Assembly: GCA_009760855.2 (NCBI GenBank)
Contig: WPIO01000313.1
Location: 36,383-100,382 of the forward strand
Direction of reading: 5' to 3'
Origin: Cristatella mucedo
Taxonomy: Eukaryota > Bryozoa > Phylactolaemata > Cristatellidae
DNA length: 64,000 bases
Shown: piece after piece, positions 38,468 through 49,200 of the stretch
How the letters are laid out: the number at the start of each line of letters is the position of its first letter
Numbering within the stretch: position 1 is the first letter of the stretch
Notes under the pieces: model-generated
Databases searched by the model: none
What the model was told of the DNA's origin: nothing
The model's input: only the letters and a program-made list of their open reading frames with translations
Program-made: the position numbers and the translations under genes

Positions 38468-38575
38468 TTGGAAAAGCTGAATATTAGAAACAACCACCTC
38501 AAGGCTTACCCGGAGGTTACTTTGCATTGGAAGAATCTTAAATATTTGGACCTTTCGAATAATTTACATTTAAAG
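38468..38575 (+). CDS. LRR exon J of ROCO gene
   Basis: A 108-nt phase-0 exon of 36 codons: LEKLNIRNNHLKAYPEV, then WKNLKYLDLSNNLHLK. The acceptor cttcttag and donor gtaagtg are near consensus. The first residues continue the repeat left open by the array exons: MKS at their end joined to LEKLNIRNNHL gives a regular LRR boundary. It is unlike the 141-nt modules in sequence, so it is the fixed C-terminal part of the LRR block rather than another array copy. Joining it directly to the next exon gives an irregular repeat, so one more exon may be missing in between. Confidence 0.85.
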
Positions 38576-39075
38576 GTAAGTGTGAAACGGTACGTGTATG
38601 CCTTTAGGAAAGGAGTAATCGAGAGTAGGTATCTCACATGGAACCACGAATGCTTAGAGGCTTAAGCTTGGTGATCAATCGCATATAACTAGACGAATTT
38701 GCTCGTTTTCTTGCTCTCTGATTGGTTAGTTCTAGTAACCTCCGTCAGAGTCTAGAGGACAAGTATGATGCTTGCGTCTGTCTTAATCAACCAAGAAGTG
38801 ACACCATCTCGAGATTGAGCTTAATTTTTCACGAGATCTCACTGCCTGAGGACGCTCTTTGCTGAGTAATAGTAGAACGTTGCACCATGCTGCCACGTAA
38901 TAGAAAGATGTCATCGTTCTGTGTGACTGAAGGACCGACTTTCTCCTTATAATTAGTGGAGAAGATTTCTAGCACCAAGCCGCTAAGACCATTTCCACGT
39001 AGTGCTTTTACCTCTAGGCATCCAGGGGATGACACTTAATTTGCTTCAGAATAAGAGTAGCCAAAGATATTTGTC

Positions 39076-39346
39076 TCGCACAGCACGCTAGCCGACGAGG
39101 AACACCACCAGTTTATTTCCTCCACACACTCAGCCGGCGGAAGCGCTACCGCCCGCCACAGACGTTCGCCAGCTTCTCTCGTCTGTGGTACCGGAACGCT
39201 ATGCTCTCATTCGTTGGCGCCGTTGCCAACGCCTAGCTGTGCTCCGTTTGGCTAGCCGGTCGTCGGGAGGGCCACCCAGCCTAGTACTGGCAGATAACAA
39301 CATTTAGGTACTGTCACGGACTGCGGTATACATAAACAAAACCACA
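39076..39346 (-). repeat. LTR (3' LTR of the antisense element)
   Basis: It matches 42996-43266 over the full length without gaps. In element orientation it starts TGTGGTTTTG and contains the polyadenylation-type signal AATAAA (plus-strand tttatt at 39112-39117). The inner end of the terminus (tcgcacagc) differs from the other copy (tggcacagc), so the terminal CA is intact only in the right LTR. Confidence 0.88.
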
Positions 39347-39600
39347 TGCCCGCCTGATCTGGAGATCAATCTACGGTGCATTCTCCACTTTTTGCCAACA
39401 AGAAGGCTAAACAGTAAGCACGTAGTCCTCATAGTGTACCGGTGGTCTCAGGCCATATCTTTTTTGGCCGTAGCTGTCTGCTGGGCTCGTCGGCTCTGGC
39501 CGTATTACCAGCAGGGCCGGCATCGGAGTGTTCGTCAAGGAGTTCGTTGACGTTCAGTACTGGTCTAATTTCCGCTAAGTGGCGGCGGATTCCATCAATT

Positions 39601-40485
39601 TCAATGCCAATTCCTTCCGCCGGGGCAGTAACTGTCCCCTGAGGCCACTGAGTGGTGCAACGGGCTCCGGGGGGGGGGGGGGTTTACAAAAACCCGCTGA
39701 CCCTGAATCAAATCATTTCCGTCAGAGCTCTCTGTGCGAGGCTCGAGAGCCATCGGAGGTTTCCATTCGTACGAGAAAAGCTGACGGCAAGGCGATGAGC
39801 CGGCGTTCAATCCAGCGGTGGCAGAGAGATTGTACCAGTACACCATCATCATTATGTCCCGCCCACTCCGGGCTGCCATTTCTTTTATCGTTCGGTGGTT
39901 TCGCTCTACTATACCGTTTCCAGAGGAGTGGTAAGCACAGCGGTTCATTGCCTGTATCCCCCAACTATCGAAAAGCTGGCGAATAGCGTTCGATCGGAAA
40001 GTGGCGGAATCGTCCATTAAGAGCTGCCACGGCGGGCCCCTTTCTCTGAATATTTCATCCAAGTGTCGGACCACCGAGGTCTTGCTCTCGTCGGGTATAC
40101 ACGGCCAGATGTCAAACCTGCTGGGGCCGCTATCGACAAGTGTCAGATATTTGACCTCGTTGAAGAAAGTAACATCAATAGCCAGGCGGCGCCAGTGGGA
40201 ATCTATGTCCAAATGTCCATGGCTCCAAGACACTGGGGCTGGGTCCACAGACCGGCAACGCATGCACGATTTAACAACGCGTTCTGCTTTCTCTGCGTTA
40301 CTGATATGCCGGGGAAGCAGAGTCTGGCCAGGTGCAACGTAGGTCAACCCTAGGTGATGCAAATCGTGGAACGCTCGCAGGTCTACTTCTTGAGCTAGAG
40401 TAGCAGCTGCGAGAATCGAGATTTGCTTATGCCACGGCTGCAGTACTCGCGTTAAGTGGTCTGCTTTGTTGTCGGCCGAACGCAC
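39601..40485 (-). pseudogene. Integrase of LTR retrotransposon
   Basis: The largest intact frame of the element. It begins within the RNase H to integrase linker (SADNKADHL), followed by the zinc-binding region with DLHHLG and CMRC. The catalytic core follows, with ID-V near residue 98, MDDSATFRS near 156 and GIVERNHRTIKEMAAR near 190, consistent with the D-D-E triad. The stretch after this is short. A run of 14 G on the plus strand (39669-39682) encodes prolines near the end and looks prone to slippage. A stop separates it from the RNase H frame, so it would not be made as part of a normal polyprotein. Confidence 0.85.
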
Positions 40486-40488
40486 CAG

Positions 40489-40920
40489 CTATATTCTCAC
40501 CCGAAGGTCGTACTCCTTAATTACGTCGCGTACTATTGCTGTCCGCCGTCGAGCCAATGCCTCGCCTGGACCTCGGGTACGGATAGGCTTATCGCCTACG
40601 ACAATCGATCGAAGCCACGAGTGCACAGTGGTCGAGTCAGTAAACAATTCGATCTCTCGCAGGCCCCAGGCCAGGGCTAAATTTAGGCCCTTTATGACAG
40701 CCTCTAGTTCGGCCAGATTTATATGCACTACGTCATCTGGCTTTCTAAGCCAAGAGGCATCCTCGACTGTCTGCCCTCCAATTCGCAAGCAGGCGCCTAT
40801 CGCTAAGCTGCTTGCGTCGCACCATACCTGTCCGCTGGGTGACGACGGCACACTCCATACTCTGGAAACTGGATCCTCTTTTATCACGCGTCGGCTGATC
40901 TCCTGTGCCATCCGAAGCAC
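40489..40920 (-). pseudogene. RNase H domain of LTR retrotransposon
   Basis: The minus strand reads VWCDASSLAIGACL, then INLAELEAVIKGLNLAL and LFTDSTTVHSWLRS, the D-E-D pattern of RNase H. The frame is the same as the integrase but ends with an in-frame TAG after YDLRVRI. Upstream it loses continuity with the RT region. Confidence 0.83.
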
Positions 40921-40989
40921 GTCCTCCGTGACCTCGGCATCCCAAGACAGGTAGGTCTTGTGTGGCTCTCTTTACGTAGCTGCAGGCTG

Positions 40990-41536
40990 GTCAAAGCCAT
41001 CCGGCAACGGGAAAATGGCCCGTTAATTGTCCACACCACGAGAAAAGCTGCCTGCAAGTCGGGCACTGAGGTAGCGATTCAACATCATTATCTCTGCCCC
41101 ACTTAAGCTTTCCATCATGGTCAGTGACGCGAAGCCCTAGTACGCGACCTCCGACCAACTTTTCCGGGGGCTTAGCTTCGAGCCCAAACTGTCGTAGATG
41201 AGAGATATCACGCTCATTCGTGACCATGTCATTGTTGATGATTATATCGTCTACGTATGAGTCAGTGCCTTCGCGAACCTGTGGGTCCATAGAAAGCACC
41301 TTATTTAACACGGCGGTCATTATCTTAGGCTCTACATTTAATCCGAAGCCTAGCCGCGTAAGGCAGTACCGCCTCCCCCTATATGCGATAACCTAGTATC
41401 TCCACAGGGAAGGGTCGACATGAAGCTGTAAATACGCTTTGCGAAGGTCGATAATGCTGATGTTACTTCCCATGCGGCGCCATGCTCGAAGTTTCTCGCT
41501 GCAAACGTCACCGTTGGCAGTGTGGCTGGAAACATA
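40990..41536 (-). pseudogene. Reverse transcriptase, central and C-terminal part
   Basis: Islands on the minus strand are IIDLRKAYLQLHV, GFGLNVEPKIMTAVLNKVLS and the catalytic box SYVDDIIINND near 41225-41265, then LGLRVTDHDGKLKWGR. An in-frame TAA follows the upstream LDYRKLN motif and a TAG interrupts the stretch after LWRY. It is therefore a broken RT. Confidence 0.82.
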
Positions 41537-42208
41537 TTAGTTCAGCTTGCGGTAGTCTAAGACGGGCCGCACTTTGTCTTTATGACTCTGGAACACTGCC
41601 ATTAGTGGCACGAGGCCTTCACACTCCCCTTCGTAGGGCTTCAGCCAGCCGATTTGGATCCACTCTTGAATCTCATTGTCGTAGTCGGCCTGCAAGTCGG
41701 TGGGCACGCGGTAAGCCTCGACGCTGTTAACCAAGGTGGGTGAAGTCACGCCGTCGGCCCAATGCCACTTTACGACCCATTTTCCTTCATGGTACACCGC
41801 CGAAAAGTCTCTGTCGGAAACACTGACGTCGGTTGACAGTGCCCCGATTGCACTGTCCTGCCCTTTGAAGGTTACTACACCGCCTTCAGAGCCTATCACA
41901 ACGCCTCCCAGCTGTCGCATAGCATCCATGCCAAGTAGCATATCATACCCCGGTACGATCTCGGATACGAGGCAGTCAAACTCTATTGCTATGCCCTGCA
42001 CAGAGCATTTCATGCGGCACGCCGAACGGCAACGAGCGACTGCTCCGTTGAACGTAATTACTGGCTCGTTAACCGAATAAGACTGTGCCGAGGTGGCAGG
42101 CAGTACCGAAGATTCAGTCACAATCGACCGAGAGCAGCCGGTATTGAGGAGCGCCTTCATAATACGACCACCGTTGAGAACATTTATTGTTGGCAGTCGA
42201 GTTGACAA
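41537..42208 (-). pseudogene. Protease and start of RT
   Basis: The open frame of 223 codons has a retropepsin-like stretch, ALLNTGCSRSIV near residue 15, where the usual catalytic D(T/S)G is NTG. The later DMLLGMDAM motif is the typical C-terminal protease signature. The RT N-terminus follows, with IGWLKPYEGE and VRPVLDYRKLN. It ends at an in-frame stop. The missing catalytic aspartate shows that the protease is dead. Confidence 0.82.
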
Positions 42209-42299
42209 GCAGGGGAATTTGCTGGCGCTATATCATGCACTTCCCCTTACTCGTTTTTTGGCTGTGCAATGGTGCGACGCTCCAGACATATTGCTGCTA

Positions 42300-42960
42300 G
42301 GTGCGAGTCATCGCCGCATACAAAACACAGCCTTCGCTGCCTTTGCGACGAACGGCAGTCGCGACTTATGTGCCCTTCCTTTTTGCTGAAGAAAAAAAAG
42401 CGCTTCTGTGGTGTCGGGCGAAAGCCTCAAGCTCCTAGTGCCTCAGCAGCGGCCGCGTAGCTCGGCTCCTGGCAACTCATAAGCGCTCGAGCCTTCTCAA
42501 CGACCTCAGACATCGCCATCTTGTCGAGGGCACACGCTGCGCGTAGCTGCTTTCGGATGTCCTCTGGAAGCCTGGTGACGAAAGCGCATTTTACCAAGTC
42601 ATCCTTCGCAGCCGCACTCACCAATCCGGCCAGCCGGGCTAAACTCGATGCGAATACGTCCACTGGTTCCACAGCTTGAAGCCGCAGTGTCGTGAGCTCT
42701 CTTTAAATTTATCCGCCGAAAATGCAGACAGAAGAGACTCTTTTACGATGGTACAGAATTTCTTCGCCTGTCCATCGATGCTTTGGTACACGGCGAACAC
42801 TCCGTCGGTTAGAAAAGGGGGCAGGAATTTGTGGTGGTCGGCAGAGCGACAATACCTTGAATCTCTGCCACCAGATCAAACTTTTCAACCCAGCCCGCAA
42901 ATTCTCCGCTGCCGTCGAATTGAGTGACGGTGTGGCTGAACTTTACGTTCTTTATTAATG
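42300..42960 (-). pseudogene. Gag region of LTR retrotransposon
   Basis: On the minus strand the N-terminal part near 42870-42920 reads EFAGWVEKFDLVAEIQGI, a Ty3/gypsy-like Gag motif. The open frame 42427-42672 covers the C-terminal capsid (LVKCAFVTRLPEDIRKQL, ALDKMAMSEVVEKARAL). Near 42310-42400 there are two zinc-knuckle relics: the first has lost its cysteines before GHISRDC, and the second, CFVCGDDSHLAAIC, keeps the C-x2-C-x4-H-x4-C pattern. Several frameshifts separate these parts. Confidence 0.75.
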
Positions 42961-42995
42961 ACGAAATAGCTTGTAGTCTGAATTATCGTTGTGAG

Positions 42996-43266
42996 TGGCA
43001 CAGCAAGCTAGCCGACGAAGAACACCACCAGTTTATTTCATTTGCACACTCAGCCGGCAGAAGCGCTACCGCCGGCCGCAGACGTTCGCCAGCTTCTCTC
43101 GTCTGCGGTACCGGAACGCTGCTCTCTCATTCGCTGGCGCCGTTGGCAACGCCTAGCTGCGCTCCGATTGGCTAGCCGGTGGTCGGGAGGGCCACCCAGC
43201 CTAGTACAGGCAGATAACAACATTTAGGTGGTGACACAGACTGCGGTATACATAAACAAAACCACA
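42996..43266 (-). repeat. LTR (5' LTR of the antisense element)
   Basis: The partner of 39076-39346, of equal length. In element orientation it begins TGTGGTTTTG and ends near CTTGCTGTGCCA, so both TG and CA termini can be seen. The AATAAA equivalent is at 43032-43037. No clear primer-binding site is recognised next to its inner end. Confidence 0.88.
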
Positions 43267-43479
43267 ATGACAGCTCAATGTTTTCAGATGGCTCTAGCCA
43301 AGTCTGCTGCAATATAAGTCCCCGAGCCTTCGTTCAGTGCAGCTACTAGTGAGTGCTGACATTTTGGATCATATTGTAACTTCTTTTAAAAAGTAAAATG
43401 TTTTGATTACTCCAAACATATCTTTATATCGATTCCATCCTGTCGCAAATTCTCACTTGCCCCAGGATGCAAATGTATG

Positions 43480-44000
43480 CTGCCGATCTCTGGCACTGCT
43501 GCCTAGAGGCATAAAGTTGATTAAGTGGTGGGCAGTCTTGCAAATCGGATAGTGCTGAATGGGCTGGTGTTCTGGTTCTAGTAAGTTTCATCAGAGTCTA
43601 GAGAGCAAGTATGAAGGTTGCATCACTACCTAAATCAATGCGGAAGTAACCCTTTGTTGAAACAGATCTTAATTCTCTGCTTCAAATCCGAAGCCCGTAC
43701 GACCTTTGCAAGTGATGTGTTTACCCCCAGGCATCCAGGTTATAGCAGTTAATATTCTTCAGGCTAATAGTAGCCATAGATGTTTGTCTCGAAGATGATT
43801 TAACGTGTGTCTTTACAGAATCTCAATTGAATGTTTTCAGACGGCTCTAGCCAAAGTTACTACTATAGACTCTATTGGGCCTGCATTCAGGAGCGCTACT
43901 TGTAAGTGCTAACATTTTTTGGTCAAGTAAAGTGATTATGTTGTAAGATCATCTAAAAATGTATTACTCTTTTGATGATCCCAACCTTGTCTTTGTGGGC
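43480..44000. repeat. Tandem duplication copy 2 (empty site)
   Basis: It aligns with the two halves of copy 1 around the LTR element: tctagtaagtttcatcagagtctagag, gcatccagg, gtagccatagatg and tgtttgtctcg on one side, and aatgttttcag with ggctctagcca on the other. It therefore shows roughly the pre-insertion state of that site. Confidence 0.72.
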
Positions 44001-45049
44001 TCTTTAAATCTGGTGTCAATTCTTTTTAATAATAGCAGCAGTAACAATTTTTATACTCACCTTAGAGAGCCTTATTCATTGTAGACACTTCTTATTGGCT
44101 AGAAATAGTGTGTACTAGCTGTGCTCTTAAATAGCATGCGAGATTGCAACATGCATAAGCAGGGCTAAGCATATTTACACAGGTATAGGAATCGAGCCAC
44201 CAACAGTGTTGTCCTCAAGTTTTGTAGTCGATAAGCCTATGTCAACTAGTTAGTCTGCATGTTTTGTAAGCATAATATGTTGCTGATGTATCTGTGGCCG
44301 CCTTATAACGTATCCTTAAGCGTAATGTCCGGTTTTTATATATGGAGCTATTTCCAATTAGCTTTCCAAAATTTAGCGTAAATGTACCCATTGTATTCTT
44401 ACAATATTGGAGCTAGTGTCTAATATCTGCTTCCCCTCATAGTTTGTATGTCGGTTTAGCTTAGAGTTTAATCGGAATAGTCCTTTTCATATTGGAACAA
44501 GGTGTGGTAGGTGAATAAAGTTGAGGCTGCTTTAACATACTGACATGCAAAGGTCAGAGCAGAACCGTGTGGATGGTTTTGCTAGCTGCATCTGCTTAGG
44601 TATTCCCATTCCTGCCTTCTTACTTATCAGAATATGGATGGATACCAAAAAGGCCTTTGAGATTGTAAATGAGCAAACATTGGTTTATTAGTTCAGGCTC
44701 GGTTTTTGCTTTTTAATTTGTTAAGACAGAATGCAACTGCTAGGTAAACTTTATCATGCTTCAATGTTCAGTTTGTTGGTGAGCACGATCTTTTGAGGCT
44801 TCCTAGTTCTTAGCGTCAAGTTGATGACCTTATGCGATATCAGTATCAGGCTGTTTGTCAAGCAGAGTCTGCATAGAAGGTTATCAGCAAGACTCACTAC
44901 TGGGCCTCCTAACACATGTGACAGGCAGCCTGGTGGCAAGCCAAGCAGAAATGTGGTGGCTGCAGAATCTGTGGCTTCACCTGGTTACGTATGGAACTGT
45001 AGAACAGTACTTTCGGGAGGCCCTCCCCTTGCGTTACAAGACCTAGTTC
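44001..45049. other. Intron stretch without recognised features
   Basis: No LRR motif, RT motif or convincing exon found. A short stretch near 44040-44110 (aataatagcagcag, ttagagagccttattcattgtag) vaguely resembles a LINE tail but too weakly to call. Confidence 0.45.
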
Positions 45050-45600
45050 TGCTCATCCTGGGATCATTCAGCAACGAGAAAAAAGGACCATGGATACATG
45101 CCTTGCTTTCTGCTTACAGCTAGTGAAAAACTCTGCAGCTAGGCTTGTCTGTCGTGAGCGTTGCCACGTCAAATCACTTCTCGCCGACCTGCACTGGCTA
45201 CAAGTCAAGCAACGTACGACTTCAAGGTTTTGTCGCCCACTTTTTGGTCTCTTCATTCTTATGGTCCAGCCTACCTATCAGATCTACTACCCCACTAGGC
45301 TAAGCTTTGTACCACCTGCTTTTCTGAATCTAACTTCTTACCTATACCTCATACAAACCACAAATTCTTTGGAGACGGTGTATTTAGTTCATATGCTCCG
45401 AAAGCCTGGAACTCACTTGCGAGTTCCGTCACGACATTCTGACTTGACCAGGATTAAAAAGAAATTAAAAACGCACATAGTCATGAGAGCATTTGGTGGG
45501 TCCCTGCGATTCTTACTTAATGTGCGTATGTTTTCTGACACTGTTGCATGTTGCTACTAACCACACTTGCATGCTGACCATGTGCATGTCACCCCTACCC
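45050..45600 (+). mobile_element. LINE C-terminal domain and 3' UTR
   Basis: The + strand frame 45090-45560 reads LVKNSAARLVCRERCHVK, then LLADLHWLQVKQR, YQIYYPT, and near its end LTRIKKKLKTHIVMRAFGG, the conserved C-terminal end of CR1/L2 elements. The 3' UTR continues to about 45600 (cacttgcatgctgaccatg). It is better preserved than the array copies but lacks the RT core. It meets an inverted fragment at 45600. Confidence 0.8.
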
Positions 45601-45790
45601 GATGATTGATGGTATCAAAAGCTGCCGAAAGATCGAGCAAAGCAAGCAGAGACACTCTACCCATGTCTGCATTCCTAAGTAGATCGGTGTATACCCTAAG
45701 CAAAGTTGAGTGCTTAGATGCAGCAAGATGGCTTGTAAGTAAGTAAAATAAGCCATAAAACAAAGAGGGATATGACTTATATAAGAGTGG
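45601..45790 (-). mobile_element. Antisense LINE RT fragment
   Basis: The minus strand reads STLLRVYTDLLRNADMGRVS followed by LLALLDLSAAFDTINH, the RT domain containing the first catalytic aspartate. It is a short fragment joined tail-to-middle with the + strand LINE on its left. Confidence 0.78.
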
Positions 45791-46904
45791 CCAGGTGGTT
45801 ACTGGCAATGACAAGTTAAACGAAATTGGGGTTTGGCAGCCATACTGCCTTGGCTGGCTGGACGAGGCATGGTGGAGTTGATGTATTTTGTAAGAAATAA
45901 ACATCATTTGGGAATGCAAGGACGTGGTGGGAGCACTCGGCATCTGATACTCTCTTCTCAAGCAGGCTACATCAGTTTAACGGCACTTTTAAATGACGTG
46001 TCATTCTGGCAAAATGCCTAGCATTTCTCAATGTGTATAAAGCCACTGAGAAAGCCGATACTGCTTGCAGCAAGCTGTGCAAACATGAAGTGCATGGACA
46101 CTGCATACTGCAGCCGCAGGCAGTCTGGCAGTAAATGTCGGCTGGCAGCTTTACCGACTCCTCCCCAAGAAAACCTCTCGAAATTCCAGGTACAGGTATT
46201 TGGCAGTGAAGTAGTTGGCAGTAGTAGCATTTGGCTGGAACTAAAATCCAAAAAAGGAACAAGGTCTTGCCTCAATGTTTGGAAATTAAATTAAATCTTT
46301 TGCCTGAAAAGTCTTAGCAAGCAGCCGCCAGAGTGCTTGGTCGGCTTTGGGATGCTCCTCGAACTAGTGATCACTCAGCACGGGCATCTCGAAGGCGTCT
46401 GGCCTTGGCCTTGCCTCGGTGTGTGTGTGGCCGGAAAGTGGCCCCTCGGCTCGTCGATTTCTGCTAAGGGGCAATGCGCTTTAGGTTCAAAAGCCAGGTT
46501 TTTGGGTTCCGGTTTTGCAGCAGACGATCCCGTGATAAACTGATGCTTTAAGGAGAATGATAGACTCATCTTCTGTCACTAATGGAAGGAGCTTGTTAGA
46601 TCAGACGACTGCTAGTAGTTTTAGCTTGGACTGTGCCTTCCACAGACTTGCAAGCTCATTATCAGACGCATGTTCATGTGTGCTCAAGCTCCTATGTGTG
46701 GCTTATCGGCTTCCTTCTCGATGGTCAGCTTGCTAAGGTGCTTGTATCGGTGCTGTGTCGGCGCTATGCTATGTGGGTGTCTGCAGCTAGGGAAAGTATG
46801 GAGCTCGGTGTGTTGCTCTACATTGAGCTCCCAGCCAGGCCACTTAAAACTCGCGCCACTCGATTGGGCTTTCAGGCAGCTTGCTGAGTTAGGTTAAATG
46901 CAAG
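45791..46904. other. Intron stretch without recognised features
   Basis: Overlapping ORFs of up to about 96 codons exist on both strands (for example 45972-46262) but have no motif or splice context that I recognise. Confidence 0.45.
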
Positions 46905-47740
46905 AAATCATTTTTAATGTAATGTAATGTACCTCCGTCTGAACTCCACAAAGCCATAGAGACTAAGTGGGTGTCACGCAGAAGGGTTTTGTATTGCTCT
47001 GTACAGCTGTACAATGTACTTTGTACAGCTATGCAATTGCTTTGTGCAGCTGTACAAATAATATTGTACAGCTCACTCACAACTTAAGCCACTTTTCTGT
47101 ATGCATTCGTTAGCCAACAGACTTCATCTCATGCAACAAAGAGAAAGTGGGAAGCATAGCAGAGTCAGGAGAGCAGTTAAAGTAGTGAGTTGCATGGAAT
47201 TAGCAGCTCAGGACCGCTGGAAAGGATGAGGCATCGTTGGCAGCAGGAGAGTAGTTGTCGTTGCATAAGAATTGTGGAAGCGAATTCCACAGTCTAGGAC
47301 CAGCAGAGATACAGTTTCTATCCCAACGGTCTTTAAGCAGAAAAATTGAACAGCTAATTTATTGTCCATACAGGAACTGAGGGTATGAAGAGGCTGAAGC
47401 TGGCACAGCAGTTCAGCTGGGTATGGAGGAGCCAAGCCGTGGCTGGCCTTGTGGGTCAGCATAATAACTTGGCTCTTTATCCGGTGATCAACCGGCAACC
47501 ATCCTAGCTCTTTTAGCAAAGACACGACACGTGACAATGACACGTGCTCAAACCTCTGGGACTTGAAAACAAGCCGTGCAGCTATTTTCATAGCCAGCTG
47601 CAGTGGCCTAGTGGCTTTCTTTGGTAGCCCAGCCAGAAGGGAAGTACAATAATCAACCCGAGACAGAATTACGGAACTAGTTAGATTTTTGGCAAGCCAC
47701 TGTGGAAGACAGCTCCTAATCTTCAGAGCACGTTCTTGGT
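46905..47740 (-). mobile_element. Antisense LINE C-terminal domain and 3' end
   Basis: The minus-strand frame 47208-47591 reads KIAARLVFKSQRFEHVSL, LLKELGWLPVDHRIKSQVI and THKASHGLAPPYPAELLCQ, a fairly clean C-terminal LINE domain. The 3' UTR runs to about 46905, with a terminus ggtacattacatta on the minus strand. 37430-38130 is a more broken copy of the same segment. Confidence 0.8.
47000..47073. repeat. Cluster of TGTACAGCTGTACA-like palindromes
   Basis: Four related words lie within 75 bp: the perfect 14-bp palindrome TGTACAGCTGTACA at 47000-47013, ttgtacagctatgcaa at 47021-47036, tttgtgcagctgtacaaa near 47041-47057, and a half copy ending at 47073. The cluster sits inside the LINE 3' end and is not present in the other copies I compared. 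Confidence 0.6.
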
Positions 47741-48058
47741 TGGCTATGCAAGCAGGTGAGAAGTTTTCTAGTTTTCAATCGATGCTATTCGGGCCCTTAA
47801 TCGTTACGTTGGGCTTATCGTCATTATTTTGAGATGTGTACCATCATGTACTGCTATTGTCTGCATTTATGGTAATAATATGGTGCTCATGCAGAGCTCT
47901 ACGAATTGCGGTTTTATGCTACTGACTTTAAAGACATTGGAAAAATTGCAAGCAAGAATGTCGAAAAACTTTAACATCGTGCAAGCAGGAATTTTTCAAA
48001 TCACCGGTTAGCCAGATATGTCAACTGCATGAAAACTCTAGCTTAAAATGGCATTGTA

Positions 48059-48067
48059 TGAGAGACT

Positions 48068-48154
<87 letters not shown>

Positions 48155-48309
48155 ACAAACAGTCAAGCAGGCAGACTAACACAGAGAGAAAGAGAGGCGA
48201 GACGGAGAGATACAGAGACACACACACACACAGAGGGAGAGTGAGAGAGATATTTAGAAATAGAGAGAGAGAGAAATAGAGAGAGAGAGAGAGAGAGAGC
48301 GAGAGAAAT

Positions 48310-48347
<38 letters not shown>

Positions 48348-48375
48348 GCAGAGAGAAAGAGAGGGCGGGAGGGAT
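48059..48375. repeat. GA-rich polypurine tract
   Basis: About 300 bp of nearly pure purine on the + strand, mostly (GA)n with small interruptions and one break (actgacaaacagtcaagcaggcagactaac). The serine-leucine ORF on the minus strand is a product of the repeat, not a gene. Confidence 0.93.
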
Positions 48376-48699
48376 ACCGAGCTGAAGGGAGCAGGAGCTT
48401 TAGCTGCCCCATTCAGAAATCCAACAGCTGCCATAGTATACGTTCGTGAACATGGCTTGTAAATTTTAGCAAGTGAAAGATCGTTGTGCTAGGCAATTTT
48501 CCAAGATTGGAGGAGCTATCCTTCCGAGCCAGGTCAATGCCTATTCTACTAGTATTATAGTTTTTCCTGTTTGGAACGTTAAATTCCGAGGTTTCTGAGC
48601 ACAGTGGGTGAACCTATAACTACTGACTAGTGAGTAGGTTTTCTAGCTATTTAATTTAAACAATATTTTTCCATCTGTGTGTGGCTGTCATCAATACAT
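48376..48699. other. Intron stretch without recognised features
   Basis: No motif, exon or repeat similarity recognised. Confidence 0.45.
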
Positions 48700-49200
48700 G
48701 CAGCAGAAATACATGGAGTTGGAATATTTCGTCGAGCTGCAGTGCTGAGAAGGATCAGCAAACGTACAGCTGAGAGCCATCTGCATAGAAGTGAAAACCT
48801 AGATTGTTTTTAGTGGCCACATCTACAATAAGGAAAGTTTAAGCTTTGAAACGAAGCACACCAAGCACAGAACCATTCGGTAGTCCAAATTCCAGTAATG
48901 ACAATACATTTTCATGTAGCCTTCAGAAAACTAAATCTCAGTCTTGGAACTATACAGATGCTGTATATAATGTACTAACCAAGTTTTTGTTGGTGACATC
49001 AGCAAACAGGCATAGTGTACACAGTTACATGCTCAATTAAAACGAATCATAAAGACCCACCAAGTTCTGCAATAAGCAGGTTCATTTTAAGCTTATTTTT
49101 AAATGTCGTCATGTCAACGGACATTGTGATGCGCGTCGGTGGTGACTTCGAGGCTTTGGGAGCATAAGAACTTTCTAGCACGGTCTGTGAAGGTTTTGAG
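48700..49200 (-). mobile_element. Antisense LINE fragments
   Basis: Near 48790-48825 the minus strand reads LGFHFYADGSQLY, the RT YxDD box with one substitution. 49040-49200 matches the C-terminal fragment at 34480-34660 (cgaatcataa, cccac, gatattgtgatg-like, ctttggga). The segment between is not recognisable. Confidence 0.68.

Larger units (their letters stand above)
39076..43266 (-). mobile_element. Degenerate LTR retrotransposon, antisense
   Basis: An element of about 4.19 kb lies within the intron, antisense to the ROCO gene. Two 271-bp LTRs flank, in minus-strand order, gag, protease, RT, RNase H and integrase. That order and the domain types fit the Ty3/gypsy group, although I cannot exclude a different LTR superfamily. 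Stops and frameshifts in several domains show that it is inactive. The LTRs differ at about two dozen positions by eye (roughly 9%), so the insertion is not recent. No clean target-site duplication is visible. Confidence 0.88.
38640..43479. repeat. Tandem duplication copy 1, split by LTR element
   Basis: The parts 38640-39075 and 43267-43480, put together, align with 43480-44000. Shared words include tctagtaa, cagagtctagag, aggcatccagg, tagccatagatgtttgtctcg (variant here) and caatgttttcagatggctctagcca. Without the inserted element the two copies are about 650 bp each and head-to-tail. Copy 1 begins about 65 bp after exon J. Confidence 0.75.

Noticed and set aside
39579..39986. Plus-strand ORFs over the LTR element (for example 39579-39986, 40466-40954).
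   Set aside because: They lie opposite the integrase and RNase H frames, which have recognisable motifs. They are shadows.
39072..43271. Target-site duplication for the LTR element (ttgtc against atgac).
   Set aside because: Only three of five bases match and the empty-site copy does not support it clearly.
45972..46294. Overlapping ORFs on both strands near 46000-46300.
   Set aside because: No motif, no splice context and similar length on both strands, as expected for chance.
48021..48434. Minus-strand ORF of 137 codons, rich in serine and leucine.
   Set aside because: It is the translation of the GA/CT microsatellite.
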